Source of the DNA: an uncultured Thiotrichales bacterium
GTDB taxonomy: Bacteria > Pseudomonadota > Gammaproteobacteria > CAZUMV01
Assembly: GCA_938041655.1 (NCBI GenBank)
Contig: CALISW010000078.1
Location: 1 to 45,329, forward strand
DNA: 45,329 nt
Reading direction: 5' to 3'
In this document: piece after piece, positions 17,737-26,540 of the stretch
Position numbering within the stretch: position 1 is the stretch's first letter
Layout: every line of letters starts with the position of its first letter
Translations under genes and position numbers: made by a program
The notes under the pieces: generated by a model
The model's database searches: none
The model's input: the letters and a program-made list of their open reading frames with translations, nothing else
Told to the model about the DNA's origin: nothing

Positions 17737-19250
17737 AAACCACCACCGGTTTTAAAGCCTGACTTTCTTCGACCGCGACTGGAAGTCCGGGAACGAGATC
17801 GTGAGCGCGAACTATTGCCACCCATAGAGGGCAACTTGAAACCACCGGAACGCCTGCTTCTGCCACTAGGCAACTTGATTGAAACACCACCGGGTCGATG
17901 CCAGGGAGAACTACGTCTGCGGCGTCGACCACCTAAGCCACCGCTACCGAAATCTGGCCAGGCACCAACATCACGATGACGCTGATGTCTTTCTATAGTG
18001 CGCCATACATCTGCACCGCCAATTACGCCGCGCACAAATTGTTCGAGCACCGCCGAAATCAAGTGTCCATTACCAAAACCGGATCGCACGTCATCAAACC
18101 TTCTGCGTTTAAAATCACGTCTGATTTTTTCGATTTCCTTTAGACGCTTCAGTTGCGCACCATGCTGTCGGCGGTATTGCATAATTTCCGACTGAATATC
18201 ATCGGTGTCATCACGCAGGTCATCCAGCTGATCGACAAGCTGGTCATCTTGAGGGGTGCGACTAGTAGCAGCCATTTGTTCTAGCTGATAAATTTCTTTG
18301 GTTTCCAGCGCTTTGGTTAACAAAGTTAGACACTCGCCAATATACTGGTCGTTACCACCGGCATATATAGCGCGTTGCTCCAACAGTTCGCTGTGTTGAT
18401 CTTCAGTCGCGGCGATACGATCATCAATTTGATCCTGCACGTTTTGAGTCGCGGTAAGTGCATCTTGCAGCTTCTGCAAATCTGTTTTAGCAGCCGCCGC
18501 CAGCTCCATACGCTTTAAATCTTCACGCGCGTCTTCTGCTGCATCCCTGACCCGAGTTGCATGCTGCTCCAATCGTTGTGGAATCTCCAGCAAGGTCCAG
18601 TAATTTACGCGCCAGCGGTTATAACCACATAATCTAGCAACCCAACCATCCAACATGCGGGTTAAGGGATTGGCATGATATTCGGTTGTTCCATAACCAC
18701 GATGCCACAGATACATGAACAACTTATCATCTTCAAATGGCGTGCCTTTTTCATCACGATCAGCTTGTGCCTGCTCGGTTTTATCATCGGCACGATCAGC
18801 AATCTCGTCAGCCTTGCGTGCCTTTTCCAATTGCGACTGATATTCCAGATTCTTATCGAGCTGGGTCTGGATCGTATTCTCCAGGTCAATGACAGCCTGA
18901 GCAGCTTCATTCACTTTTGCATTCTGGTTGTCGCGGTCTTGTTCCAGCTGGGTTAATTGTTCTTTAGCGGCGTTTATTTTTTGTTCTAACGCTTCTATTT
19001 CATTTTGACGCTGCTGCAAAATAGAAGTGACCTGATGCTCCGCAGCATCTATCGCCTGTCGCACTTCTCCACTCGCAATCCCATCCAGCCGAACCTCGGC
19101 TATGGCTCTTGTCGTTTGTGTTTGCTGTTGTCTGTTCTTTGCCAATGACTGGGTTGCCATGGTTAGCTCGGAATCCACCCTGTCGATCTCATTACGCAAC
19201 GAGCGTATAGCCGTATCGAGGGTTGAGAGTGTTTCACGTCCGCTTTGCAT
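17733..19250 (-). CDS. coiled-coil protein with aromatic island and Arg/Ser/Gly-rich tail, unknown function
   Basis: I do not know a function for this 505-residue protein. Residues about 5-165 are heptad-like coiled coil rich in Gln, Glu and Ala. Residues about 176-225 form an aromatic-rich island (L-F-M-Y-L-W-H-R-G-Y-G, then L-D-G-W-V-A-R-L-C-G-Y and V-N-Y-W-T-L-L-E-I-P) that looks like the conserved core. Helical and coiled-coil sequence continues to about 385. The last 70 residues are low-complexity, with a five-Arg run at 442-446, R-S-R-S-R-S-R near 482-488 and a closing G-G-G-F. There is no signal peptide or membrane segment. The start overlaps the previous stop as TAATG, so it is third in a coupled operon. 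Confidence 0.8.
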   Translation of the reverse strand: MQSGRETLSTLDTAIRSLRNEIDRVDSELTMATQSLAKNRQQQTQTTRAIAEVRLDGIASGEVRQAIDAAEHQVTSILQQRQNEIEALEQKINAAKEQLTQLEQDRDNQNAKVNEAAQAVIDLENTIQTQLDKNLEYQSQLEKARKADEIADRADDKTEQAQADRDEKGTPFEDDKLFMYLWHRGYGTTEYHANPLTRMLDGWVARLCGYNRWRVNYWTLLEIPQRLEQHATRVRDAAEDAREDLKRMELAAAAKTDLQKLQDALTATQNVQDQIDDRIAATEDQHSELLEQRAIYAGGNDQYIGECLTLLTKALETKEIYQLEQMAATSRTPQDDQLVDQLDDLRDDTDDIQSEIMQYRRQHGAQLKRLKEIEKIRRDFKRRRFDDVRSGFGNGHLISAVLEQFVRGVIGGADVWRTIERHQRHRDVGAWPDFGSGGLGGRRRRRSSPWHRPGGVSIKLPSGRSRRSGGFKLPSMGGNSSRSRSRSRTSSRGRRKSGFKTGGGF

Positions 19251-20158
19251 TACCAGGCCGTTATGGTTGCGCCCGTACTGGGTACGGTGTAGTTGATCGC
19301 AAATTGGCCACGTTGTTTAGAGCCAATGATATTATTCTGGATGATGCCGTCATCGCGCTTGTCGTCTGCCACTTGATTAAAGGTGCGTTGATCTACTCGC
19401 ACACCCCAGGTATCAACCACGGTTGTTTGACCATCCTCTTCATCTCCAATCGCAACTTTTAACAGCTCGCCATTCGCAGCTACGGCCTCAACGATCAAAT
19501 AGTAATTACGTGCCGACTGATTCAAGTCCGGCACACGAAAAATCCCGGAATTCTCGTTTGGCCTTGAAATTACACGCACCTGATAACTTTGCTCCAGGGT
19601 CGAATACATACTGGACAATTCAGCTTGTAAAGCAGTTGCTTTGTCATAGTCCCTTTCACTCAGAGCATGTTCAGCGGACTGCCTCAATCCGGCAGCCTTG
19701 GCTAAAGCTGTCTTATCACTCGAGATGGAGGTGATGTTGGTATATTGACGTTCAATATTAGTTGGCAATGCTGCCAACGCATCTGCTTTTGGTTTTTGAA
19801 TACCAAAGTGATAGCCGCCCAATGCAATGCCGGCGAACAACAGGAGTGAGAGTAATGGCTTACCCCACTCTTCACGATCTACATACCAACGCGCCAGTTT
19901 TATAGAGAAACTTTCACGAGCAGGTTTATAACTAAAACGATCTTGCTCCAGCGCATCCACACCTTCAGCCAGTACGGCATCATGTACTTCTATACCTTGA
20001 GCCGTATAGATCTCGCGCAAGCGTTCAATTAAACGGCCGCGTCGCCCCTCGGCATCCAGCTCTCGATCCACCATGACCTGGTTATGCCGTAAGGTATCGA
20101 CCACATCCATCGCGACCATAAGGTCATCAAGCGACGCCTGTTCTTTGGCTGCACTCAT
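19250..20158 (-). CDS. single-pass membrane protein, DUF6384-like
   Basis: The 302-residue protein has a hydrophilic N-terminal part of about 100 residues (D-D-L-M-V-A-M-D-V-V-D-T-L-R-H then L-R-E-I-Y-T-A-Q-G-I), one membrane segment at about 101-120 and a 180-residue C-terminal part. Basic residues before the segment place the N terminus in the cytoplasm and the rest in the periplasm. The periplasmic part begins helical (130-190) and then looks beta-rich. I recall this type of N-terminal region as DUF6384, a family without known function; that name should be checked. It is the middle gene, 31 bp after the first and overlapping the third by 1 bp. Confidence 0.75.
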   Translation of the reverse strand: MSAAKEQASLDDLMVAMDVVDTLRHNQVMVDRELDAEGRRGRLIERLREIYTAQGIEVHDAVLAEGVDALEQDRFSYKPARESFSIKLARWYVDREEWGKPLLSLLLFAGIALGGYHFGIQKPKADALAALPTNIERQYTNITSISSDKTALAKAAGLRQSAEHALSERDYDKATALQAELSSMYSTLEQSYQVRVISRPNENSGIFRVPDLNQSARNYYLIVEAVAANGELLKVAIGDEEDGQTTVVDTWGVRVDQRTFNQVADDKRDDGIIQNNIIGSKQRGQFAINYTVPSTGATITAW

Positions 20159-20189
20159 CGTAAGTTAATCCGTATTAACAGGATGCAAA

Positions 20190-21365
20190 TTAATCGAGTT
20201 TGTGTGCTAGTGCCAGCGAATCACCACGAGATACAATCTTGGCCAAGCGCTGCTTGCCATCTTCTACCGAGTCTCGTATCTCGGCTGCATTCTGGGTAGA
20301 CAAGACACGCATCTCTGCGATGATTTCTGCCGAACGCTCCTGAAAACCAACCACTGACTCAACCAGTTTCTTGACTGACTCAGCTCTGATAGTTGGCCCG
20401 TAACCAGCTCGCACGGCAGCTTCTTGTACGGCACCACCAATGTCAGCCAGATCTTCCAGGCTCTTGGATACGCCCTCTTTCATGGCTTCCAGAGCTTCGG
20501 TGCTTTCGTGCAGACCAAACAGTCCAGTGAACGAAGCTGACAACGCAGTAAGCACTGACTCATTGGTACCAAAGAAGGTAATCGCCTGTTGATAAACGCG
20601 TTCCTTGGCACTTGTGGTTTGCATTAATCGCGCCATTACTACATCTGACGTGTTGTAGCTGACAGTCAAATTGTCCGATAAATCTTTAGCAATCTGGTAG
20701 CGTGCCTCTGCTGCCTGCAAATCGCGCATTTGCTCATCACGCGCCAGCTCGAGTTTGGCACGAGCACCCAGATTATCGCCTGTGAACTCGGCAACTTTAG
20801 CCGCAGCCGCATCCAGCTTGTCTTTTTCGCCTTCCCACTGCGCTTCTGCTTTCTTTAATACATCCAGCGCGTAGATTTCTGATTCCTTTAGTGCACCACG
20901 GAAATCCAGATAAGCATTCAGGATAATGTGCTCGCGCTCGATTTGATCGGCTGAATCACGGGTAACATCCAGATAAGTTTCTTTAATTTTGTCAAAACGG
21001 GTCGCTATATCACCGCGGGTGGCCTTCATCCAGATATTGGACAGGCGCTCAAAAGTGTCTACCCTGCCGTCATCAACCTGCTTCACCATTTTCTTCGCAT
21101 CATCGCGTATGCTATTGAAAGCATTGGTTATATCTTCGTATCTGTTGCCGATTTTCATCAGACTTACCTGCTCTCGCACAATATCATTGAATACTGATGC
21201 CTGGGTAAGTGTCCGAGCAATGGCGACAACTTTAGGCTCGTCCAGATCTGTGATTCGCTCCAATAATGTTACGACTGGCGCTTCATCAACTTTTTCTGGC
21301 ATTAAGCCTAAATCACGAATTTGACTAAGGGCTTTGTCGAGATATTTGAAGGTAGATTGACTCAT
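20190..21365 (-). CDS. all-helical cytoplasmic protein (so-called cell surface protein family), unknown function
   Basis: The 391-residue protein is predicted almost entirely alpha-helical and is rich in Ala, Glu and Lys, without signal peptide or membrane segment. Recognisable blocks are I-G-N-R-Y-E-D-I-T near residue 72, S-V-L-T-A-L-S-A-S-F-T-G-L-F-G-L-H and V-R-A-G-Y-G-P-T. I remember close relatives mislabelled cell surface protein in pseudomonads and vibrios; the helical layout also recalls TelA-type proteins, but I see no proof of homology. It is the first gene of the operon, with AGTAATTA-spaced GGAG before the ATG and a good promoter upstream. Probably a structural or adaptor protein. 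Confidence 0.75.
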   Translation of the reverse strand: MSQSTFKYLDKALSQIRDLGLMPEKVDEAPVVTLLERITDLDEPKVVAIARTLTQASVFNDIVREQVSLMKIGNRYEDITNAFNSIRDDAKKMVKQVDDGRVDTFERLSNIWMKATRGDIATRFDKIKETYLDVTRDSADQIEREHIILNAYLDFRGALKESEIYALDVLKKAEAQWEGEKDKLDAAAAKVAEFTGDNLGARAKLELARDEQMRDLQAAEARYQIAKDLSDNLTVSYNTSDVVMARLMQTTSAKERVYQQAITFFGTNESVLTALSASFTGLFGLHESTEALEAMKEGVSKSLEDLADIGGAVQEAAVRAGYGPTIRAESVKKLVESVVGFQERSAEIIAEMRVLSTQNAAEIRDSVEDGKQRLAKIVSRGDSLALAHKLD

Positions 21366-21407
21366 TAATTACTCCGTTAATATAGTCGGTGACAATCAAA
21401 AAATGCC

Positions 21408-21424
21408 ACTCATTTATGATGAGT
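21408..21424. promoter_or_regulatory. palindrome at the predicted start site of the three-gene operon
   Basis: ACTCAT and ATGAGT are perfect inverted arms around a 5-bp spacer. Read on the minus strand the palindrome starts 2 bp after the -10 box, so it covers the expected transcription start, a typical repressor position. The 6-bp arms leave room for chance. Confidence 0.4.
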
Positions 21425-21426
21425 AC

Positions 21427-21455
21427 AATATAGGGACAGTTTATGGATGAGACAA
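21427..21455 (-). promoter_or_regulatory. sigma70-type promoter of the three-gene operon
   Basis: On the minus strand there is TTGTCT (21455-21450) and TATATT (21432-21427) separated by exactly 17 bp, four and five matches to consensus. The predicted start lies about 55 bp before the 391-aa gene. It gives the operon its own transcription, apart from the trp genes upstream. Confidence 0.6.
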
Positions 21456-21503
21456 GGGTTAAAACTTTTTCTTACCAGATTTAACGTAGATCAGAAATGT
21501 AAA

Positions 21504-21944
21504 TTATTTTACGCGCGCTGCTTTGCGTCGCACGGCTTCATCCCAGCGACGCTGTTCAACTTTATTCTTTGGTGTGTAAGTTGGTACTTTTTTGGGCTTG
21601 CGCTCATCATCGACCGAGACCATAGTGAAATAACAGGTATTGGTATGTCTGATTTCAGCACTTTGCAGGTTCTCTGCTTCTACCCTTATACCAACGACCA
21701 TTGAGGTGTTACCAGTGAAATTAATCGCCGCTTTTAAGTGCAACATTTCACCAATCGCAATTGACTGTTTGAACAAGACATTATTCACCGCCAGAGTCAC
21801 TACATAATTACCGCAGTAACGCATGGCACAGGTGTAGGCAACCTGATCCAGTAACTTAAGCAGTTCACCGCCATGCATCTTGCCACCGAAGTTGGTCATC
21901 TCTGGCGTAACCAATAGGCTCATTTCTGTTTTGGCATCAAGCAT
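21504..21944 (-). CDS. acyl-CoA thioesterase, YciA/BFIT-type hotdog protein
   Basis: This 146-residue hotdog-fold protein hydrolyses acyl-CoA to free acid and CoA. Family features are the early M-T-N-F-G-G-K-M-H-G-G-E-L-L-K-L-L-D, with the N and D residues used in catalysis by the YciA group, then V-N-N-V-L-F-K-Q-S-I and the C-terminal Y-F-T-M-V-S-V-D. A basic tail follows. Its ATG lies in a TAATG overlap with the trpD stop, so it is translated with the trp genes, in the place where trpC often stands. Substrate chain length cannot be read. The link with tryptophan synthesis is positional only. Confidence 0.9.
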   Translation of the reverse strand: MLDAKTEMSLLVTPEMTNFGGKMHGGELLKLLDQVAYTCAMRYCGNYVVTLAVNNVLFKQSIAIGEMLHLKAAINFTGNTSMVVGIRVEAENLQSAEIRHTNTCYFTMVSVDDERKPKKVPTYTPKNKVEQRRWDEAVRRKAARVK

Positions 21945-22960
21945 TAGACGTTATTACTCAGGTTAACCAGTTGATCCAACTTAACTCTGGCTTCACCATC
22001 GGTGATTACCTGTCTGGCTTTTTCGATTCCCTTCTCAAGTGATGTCACCAAACCCGCTACATAGATCGCAGCACCAGAATTGAGCAAGACTATATCCAGG
22101 GCTGGACCTGGCTGGTTATTCAGAATCTCCTGCACCATCTTTTGGCTGCCTGCAATATCTGCCACCACTATTTCGCTCATCTCTGCCATACGAAAACCAT
22201 ATTCAAGCGGATCAATCACACGACGATTAATCTGCCCGTTCTTGAGCTCCACGCAATCTGTTTTAGCGCTGATACTGATTTCATCCAATCCATCTTGTGA
22301 ATGCACCACCATCACATGTCGACTACCTAACTGCTGCAACACTTGTGCGACTGGCTCAAGCCAACTTTCGCTATATACACCGAGCAATTGATTTTGCGCA
22401 CCGGCTGGATTGGTTAGCGGCCCCAGGACATTAAAGATCGTTCGCACACCCATCTCTTTGCGCGGGGCGATAGCGTGCTTCATCGCAGCATGGTGGTTGA
22501 CTGCAAACATAAAACCGATACCAATTTGGTCAACACAAGCGGCAACTTGATCCGCATTGAGATTGAGATTCACTCCTACGGCCTCCAGCAAATCAGCACT
22601 ACCTGAACTGCTTGAGACTGAACGATTACCATGCTTGGCAACGGTTGCACCTGCTGCTGCAGTCACGATGGCGCTGGCGGTAGAAATATTGAAGGTTTTA
22701 TGCCCATCCCCTCCAGTACCAACAATGTCTACGGTGTTATCAGATTTAACGGTAACGCTGGAAGCAAGCTCGCGCATAACGCTCGCGGCGCCAGCGACCT
22801 CGTTAACGGACTCACCTTTCATGCGCAAGGCGATCAGAAAACCACCTATTTGCGAGGAGGTCGCTTCACCGGTCATGATTTGATGCATTACCATGCGCAT
22901 CTCATCATAGTCGAGATCTTGCTGCTCTATTACCCGTGCTAATGCTTGTTGTATATCCAT
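21944..22960 (-). CDS. trpD: anthranilate phosphoribosyltransferase
   Basis: This enzyme transfers the phosphoribosyl group of PRPP to anthranilate, the second step of the tryptophan branch. The 338 residues show the PRPP site G-T-G-G-D-G at 81-86 with N-I-S-T-A after it, K-H-G-N-R-S-V-S-S at 109-117 and the metal-binding D-E-I-S region near 225. It starts 9 bp after trpG and ends in a one-base overlap with the thioesterase. No trpC gene follows, unlike the common trpGDC order, so later steps must be encoded elsewhere. Confidence 0.97.
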   Translation of the reverse strand: MDIQQALARVIEQQDLDYDEMRMVMHQIMTGEATSSQIGGFLIALRMKGESVNEVAGAASVMRELASSVTVKSDNTVDIVGTGGDGHKTFNISTASAIVTAAAGATVAKHGNRSVSSSSGSADLLEAVGVNLNLNADQVAACVDQIGIGFMFAVNHHAAMKHAIAPRKEMGVRTIFNVLGPLTNPAGAQNQLLGVYSESWLEPVAQVLQQLGSRHVMVVHSQDGLDEISISAKTDCVELKNGQINRRVIDPLEYGFRMAEMSEIVVADIAGSQKMVQEILNNQPGPALDIVLLNSGAAIYVAGLVTSLEKGIEKARQVITDGEARVKLDQLVNLSNNV

Positions 22961-22969
22961 ACTCAGCCT

Positions 22970-23554
22970 TTACGCCAGTTGCTGCAAAAAGTTATTGAGC
23001 AAATCGTGTCCATGTTCAGTCAAAATAGACTCGGGATGGAACTGCACACCCTCTTGCTGAAATTCGTTATGCTTGACGCCCATGATCTCATCAATCTCAC
23101 CGCTTTCATTTTCGGTCCAGGCGGTGACCTCCAGACAATTCGGCACCGAGCTTTTCTCTATTACCAGTGAATGATAACGGGTAGCGGTAAACGGATTAGG
23201 CAAGCCGGAAAATACACCCTTATCATTGTGATGTACTTGTGAAGTTTTACCGTGCATGACTTTTTCAGCACGTACTACTTTTCCACCCCATACCTGACCC
23301 AGACTCTGATGCCCGAGGCAAACACCTAGCAGGGGAATTTTTCCAGCGAAATGCTCTATGACTTCAAGTGAAATCCCTGCCTCATCCGGCGTGCAAGGAC
23401 CGGGAGACACCAGAATAAACTCGGGCGACTTAGCTTCGATATCCGCTACCGAAATTTCATCATTGCGATGCACTTCCACTTCCTGACCCAGCTCGCGCAA
23501 ATATTGCACCAGGTTGTAAGTGAACGAATCATAATTGTCCAACATCAACAACAT
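22970..23554 (-). CDS. trpG: anthranilate synthase glutamine amidotransferase component
   Basis: The 194-residue class I glutaminase supplies ammonia to TrpE for anthranilate formation. The nucleophile is C79 in G-V-C-L-G-H-Q; H173 and E175 in F-H-P-E-S complete the triad, and P-G-P-C-T-P at 51-56 forms the oxyanion region. TrpG and PabA are hard to tell apart by sequence and one protein can serve both; the position between trpE and trpD favours trpG. It starts 28 bp after the trpE stop and is part of the same transcript. Confidence 0.94.
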   Translation of the reverse strand: MLLMLDNYDSFTYNLVQYLRELGQEVEVHRNDEISVADIEAKSPEFILVSPGPCTPDEAGISLEVIEHFAGKIPLLGVCLGHQSLGQVWGGKVVRAEKVMHGKTSQVHHNDKGVFSGLPNPFTATRYHSLVIEKSSVPNCLEVTAWTENESGEIDEIMGVKHNEFQQEGVQFHPESILTEHGHDLLNNFLQQLA

Positions 23555-23582
23555 AATAAAATCCTACAGATTCGAAAGCCAA

Positions 23583-25043
23583 TCATCTGGAACCACCGCG
23601 CATTGCCATTTCTACCGCCTTGATTACACCACGCGCTTTATTCATGGTTTCTTGCCATTCCAGCTCTGGTTCCGAGTCATAAACGATGCCCGCGCCAGCT
23701 TGTATATGCAACATATCATTTTTAATTACAGCCGTTCTAATCGCTATAGCAGTATCCATATTCCCGTCCCATCCCAGATATCCAATCGCACCCGAATACA
23801 CTCCGCGTTTTACCGGCTCCAGTTCTGCAATGATTTCCATAGCTCTTATTTTAGGGGCACCGCTAACGGTTCCAGCTGGAAAACAGGCTTTCAATACATC
23901 GATCGCCGTTAGCTTCGGCTGCAACTTACCGATTACGTTCGAGACGATATGCATGACGTGAGAGTAGCGTTCAACAGACATCTTTTCGTTGACCTTTACT
24001 GAGCCAGTCTCGCTTACCCTGCCGACATCGTTGCGCCCGAGATCGATCAGCATTATATGCTCGGCAAGTTCTTTAGGGTCTGCAAGCAGCTCTTGCTCCA
24101 GAGTAAGATCAGCCTGCTCCGTTTCACCTCTGGGTCGCGTACCCGCGATGGGGCGAACAGTAACCTCACCATTTTCAGCACGCACCAAAATTTCTGGAGA
24201 AGACCCAACCACATCAAAATCATCGAACTGCAAATAGTACATATAAGGAGAAGGATTGAGTATGCGCAAGGCGCGGTACAAATCGAGTGGGCGAGAATCA
24301 AATGGAATACTCATGCGTTGAGACAACACCACCTGCATGATATCGCCCGCCGCAATATAGTCACGCGCTGTACCAACTGCCTCTTTAAAACCTTCCTGGG
24401 TAAAGCCCGAGCTAAAGTGATCTTCCGCCAAGCCGCTTGCCTGCCCTTCCAAACGTGACTCGTTCAGCGGCATGGCAAGTTGTTGCTGCAGTTCATCCAG
24501 ACGAGCGATACCCTGCTGCTCTTGGTCCGGCTGGACATGGATGATGATAAATAACTTACCGGATAAGTTATCAAACACCACTAACTCTTCAGAGAGCATT
24601 AACAATATATCGGGCAGCTCTAACTCATCGGGCTTTTGCTGCTGTAGCTTTTGTTCAATGTAGGCAATAGTCTCATAGCCAAAGTAACCTACCAGACCAC
24701 CACTAAAGCCAGGCAGCTCTTCGACCTCTGGTACTGAAAAAGACGCATGCAGGTCTGCCACCCAATCCAGCGGGTTTTCTACCGTAAAAGATTCTTGCTG
24801 TTGACCCGAGACAAACACGTCAACTTGATTTTCATGAATTTTGAAAACCGTTTCGCACGGCAGACCGATGATTGAATAGCGGCTCCATTTTTCACCGCCC
24901 TGCACTGACTCAAACAAATAACTGTTCGGCTTATTGGCCAAACGCAAATACGTTGATAAAGGCGTATCAAGATCGGCCAGCACTTCTCGAACCAGTGCTT
25001 TGCGTTTATAGGTATAAGGAGAGCTAAAACTTTGGAACTTCAT
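23583..25043 (-). CDS. trpE: anthranilate synthase component I
   Basis: The 486-residue chorismate-using enzyme makes anthranilate with TrpG. C-terminal chorismate-binding motifs are clear: [30 protein letters not shown] and G-A-I-G-Y-L-G. The N-terminal L-F-E-S-V segment (residue 48 onward) corresponds to the L-L-E-S element that binds tryptophan, so feedback inhibition is likely. It is followed by trpG and trpD and lies 106 bp after rpe. No clear attenuator was found in that gap. Confidence 0.96.
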   Translation of the reverse strand: MKFQSFSSPYTYKRKALVREVLADLDTPLSTYLRLANKPNSYLFESVQGGEKWSRYSIIGLPCETVFKIHENQVDVFVSGQQQESFTVENPLDWVADLHASFSVPEVEELPGFSGGLVGYFGYETIAYIEQKLQQQKPDELELPDILLMLSEELVVFDNLSGKLFIIIHVQPDQEQQGIARLDELQQQLAMPLNESRLEGQASGLAEDHFSSGFTQEGFKEAVGTARDYIAAGDIMQVVLSQRMSIPFDSRPLDLYRALRILNPSPYMYYLQFDDFDVVGSSPEILVRAENGEVTVRPIAGTRPRGETEQADLTLEQELLADPKELAEHIMLIDLGRNDVGRVSETGSVKVNEKMSVERYSHVMHIVSNVIGKLQPKLTAIDVLKACFPAGTVSGAPKIRAMEIIAELEPVKRGVYSGAIGYLGWDGNMDTAIAIRTAVIKNDMLHIQAGAGIVYDSEPELEWQETMNKARGVIKAVEMAMRGGSR

Positions 25044-25148
25044 ATTGACTCACAGCAAGGAAACAGGAAAACAAACTAACTCAGGAGTTGCTTCGCCATC
25101 GCAGTATTTGATCTGAATGAGTGCTTGCTGATAAGAGCATGGTGTAAT

Positions 25149-25832
25149 TCAAACGGTTGCCAGTTGGGTTCGCATATCACCAATCACAGAATCATAACCA
25201 TTGGCATCTGCTGCTTGATGCGCGCCAAATATCGCAGAGCCTGCCACAAACATATCAGCGCCTGCGCGCTTGATTTCGGCAATATTGTCGACCTTGACGC
25301 CGCCATCGATTTCCAGGCGGATATCAAAACCGGACTCATCGATCATTTTTCGAGCTGCTGCGAGTTTATCCAGTGTAGCTGGAATGAACTTTTGCCCACC
25401 AAAACCGGGGTTAACGGACATCAATAACACTACATCCACTTTGTCCATTACATAATCAAGATAACTTAGTGGCGTGGCAGGATTAAATACCAAACCAGAC
25501 TTGCAGCCGTGCTCACGAATGAGCGCCAGGCTTCTATCGACGTGGTCAGAGGCTTCCGGGTGGAAAGTAATGATGCTGGCACCGGCTTTGGCAAAATCCG
25601 GTATCAATCGATCCACCGGTGTGACCATCATATGCACATCAATATCTGCTGTAACGCCATGTTTACGCAGAGCCTCGCAAACCAGTGGGCCAATGGTCAG
25701 GTTAGGCACGTAATGGTTATCCATCACGTCAAAATGCACCACATCCGCACCCGATTTGAGGACATTGTCAACCTCCTCACCCAGTCGGGCAAAATCCGCT
25801 GAAAGAATTGAAGGTGCTATTAAATCGCCCAT
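25149..25832 (-). CDS. rpe: ribulose-phosphate 3-epimerase
   Basis: This 227-residue TIM-barrel enzyme interconverts ribulose 5-phosphate and xylulose 5-phosphate in the pentose phosphate pathway. Signatures are A-P-S-I-L-S-A-D-F at the start, H-F-D-V-M-D with the metal-binding His and Asp, H-M-M-V near 66, V-N-P-G-F-G-G-Q and the C-terminal I-D-G-G-V with A-G-S-A-I-F. In many gammaproteobacteria rpe is followed by gph and then trpE; here gph is absent from this place. It is probably the first gene of the rpe-trpEGD transcript. Confidence 0.97.
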   Translation of the reverse strand: MGDLIAPSILSADFARLGEEVDNVLKSGADVVHFDVMDNHYVPNLTIGPLVCEALRKHGVTADIDVHMMVTPVDRLIPDFAKAGASIITFHPEASDHVDRSLALIREHGCKSGLVFNPATPLSYLDYVMDKVDVVLLMSVNPGFGGQKFIPATLDKLAAARKMIDESGFDIRLEIDGGVKVDNIAEIKRAGADMFVAGSAIFGAHQAADANGYDSVIGDMRTQLATV

Positions 25833-25944
25833 AATCTTGCTCTCCGTATCAAGCCTTTACGATACCTGAAGTTATGTTGTGTTGCACTGCCTGTGAGGTC
25901 CCCTGCTTCTGAAAGATTTAACACATTACATGCGAACTTAGCAC

Positions 25945-25972
25945 TTGCTTTCCGGCTATTGATATCTACAAT
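25945..25972 (+). promoter_or_regulatory. probable promoter of the cupin-like gene
   Basis: TTGCTT (25945-25950) and TACAAT (25967-25972) are separated by 16 bp. The expected start would leave a leader of about 20 bases before the ATG at 26001. The -10 match is good and the -35 moderate. Confidence 0.4.
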
Positions 25973-26000
25973 GCACCATCCTGTTTATCAGTAACACGTA

Positions 26001-26540
26001 ATGCTACGCAAACTGTTGTATCGCTATACCGCCAAAAAGCCGGTAAGAATGATTCACTCTAACGGCTCACCGTATCTGGAGCGCTATTACGTTGGTGGTA
26101 TCGGCTCATATCAGTTCTACTTACACCGCTTTGTAAGTGGCGATGGTGACCGCGCCTTGCATGACCACCCCTGGAAAAGTAGCCTCGCAATATGTCTTGC
26201 CGGTGGCTATCTTGAGCACAGAATAAAATGGTTCAACCCTGAGACGGCCTTTGATATAGATGAAAAGAAAATCTGGCCAGGCAAATTCAACCGCATCAAA
26301 GCCGCCACCTTTCATCAGATCATTCACACCAAGCCCGAGACGTGGACTCTTTTCATGCATGGCAAGAAGATCAAGCCCTGGGGCTTCATTAACAAAACCA
26401 CGATTATTGATCAAGATGGTGAGGACCGAATGGTCTCTCATTATCTTGCTGATGAGGATAACGAGTCACATAAAGAGTGGTGGCTTTCTGCTCCGATTGG
26501 AGCTACCAGCACGCGTGCATCACTGAATGCGAAGCGCTAA
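26001..26540 (+). CDS. cupin-like metal-site protein of unknown function
   Basis: The 179-residue protein appears to be a single cupin beta-barrel. A-L-H-D-H-P-W near residues 51-57 supplies two His, Y-L-E-H-R follows about 16 residues later, and A-T-F-H-Q-I-I-H then gives the second cupin motif with further His. A P-W-G-F segment comes after. The many His residues fit a bound metal. I recall related proteins in bacteria and phages without known activity. There is no signal peptide. It stands alone on the plus strand, with a possible promoter before it, and its end overlaps the convergent methyltransferase by 4 bp. Confidence 0.7.
   Translation: MLRKLLYRYTAKKPVRMIHSNGSPYLERYYVGGIGSYQFYLHRFVSGDGDRALHDHPWKSSLAICLAGGYLEHRIKWFNPETAFDIDEKKIWPGKFNRIKAATFHQIIHTKPETWTLFMHGKKIKPWGFINKTTIIDQDGEDRMVSHYLADEDNESHKEWWLSAPIGATSTRASLNAKR

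Noticed and set aside
20190-21365. Calling the 391-aa protein a tellurite-resistance TelA protein
   Set aside because: Only the helical composition is similar; the family motifs I remember are not seen and no other ter genes are present.
25090-25140. Short minus-strand ORF with one Trp codon between rpe and trpE, as a trp leader peptide
   Set aside because: It has a single TGG rather than tandem Trp codons, and no terminator/antiterminator pair follows.
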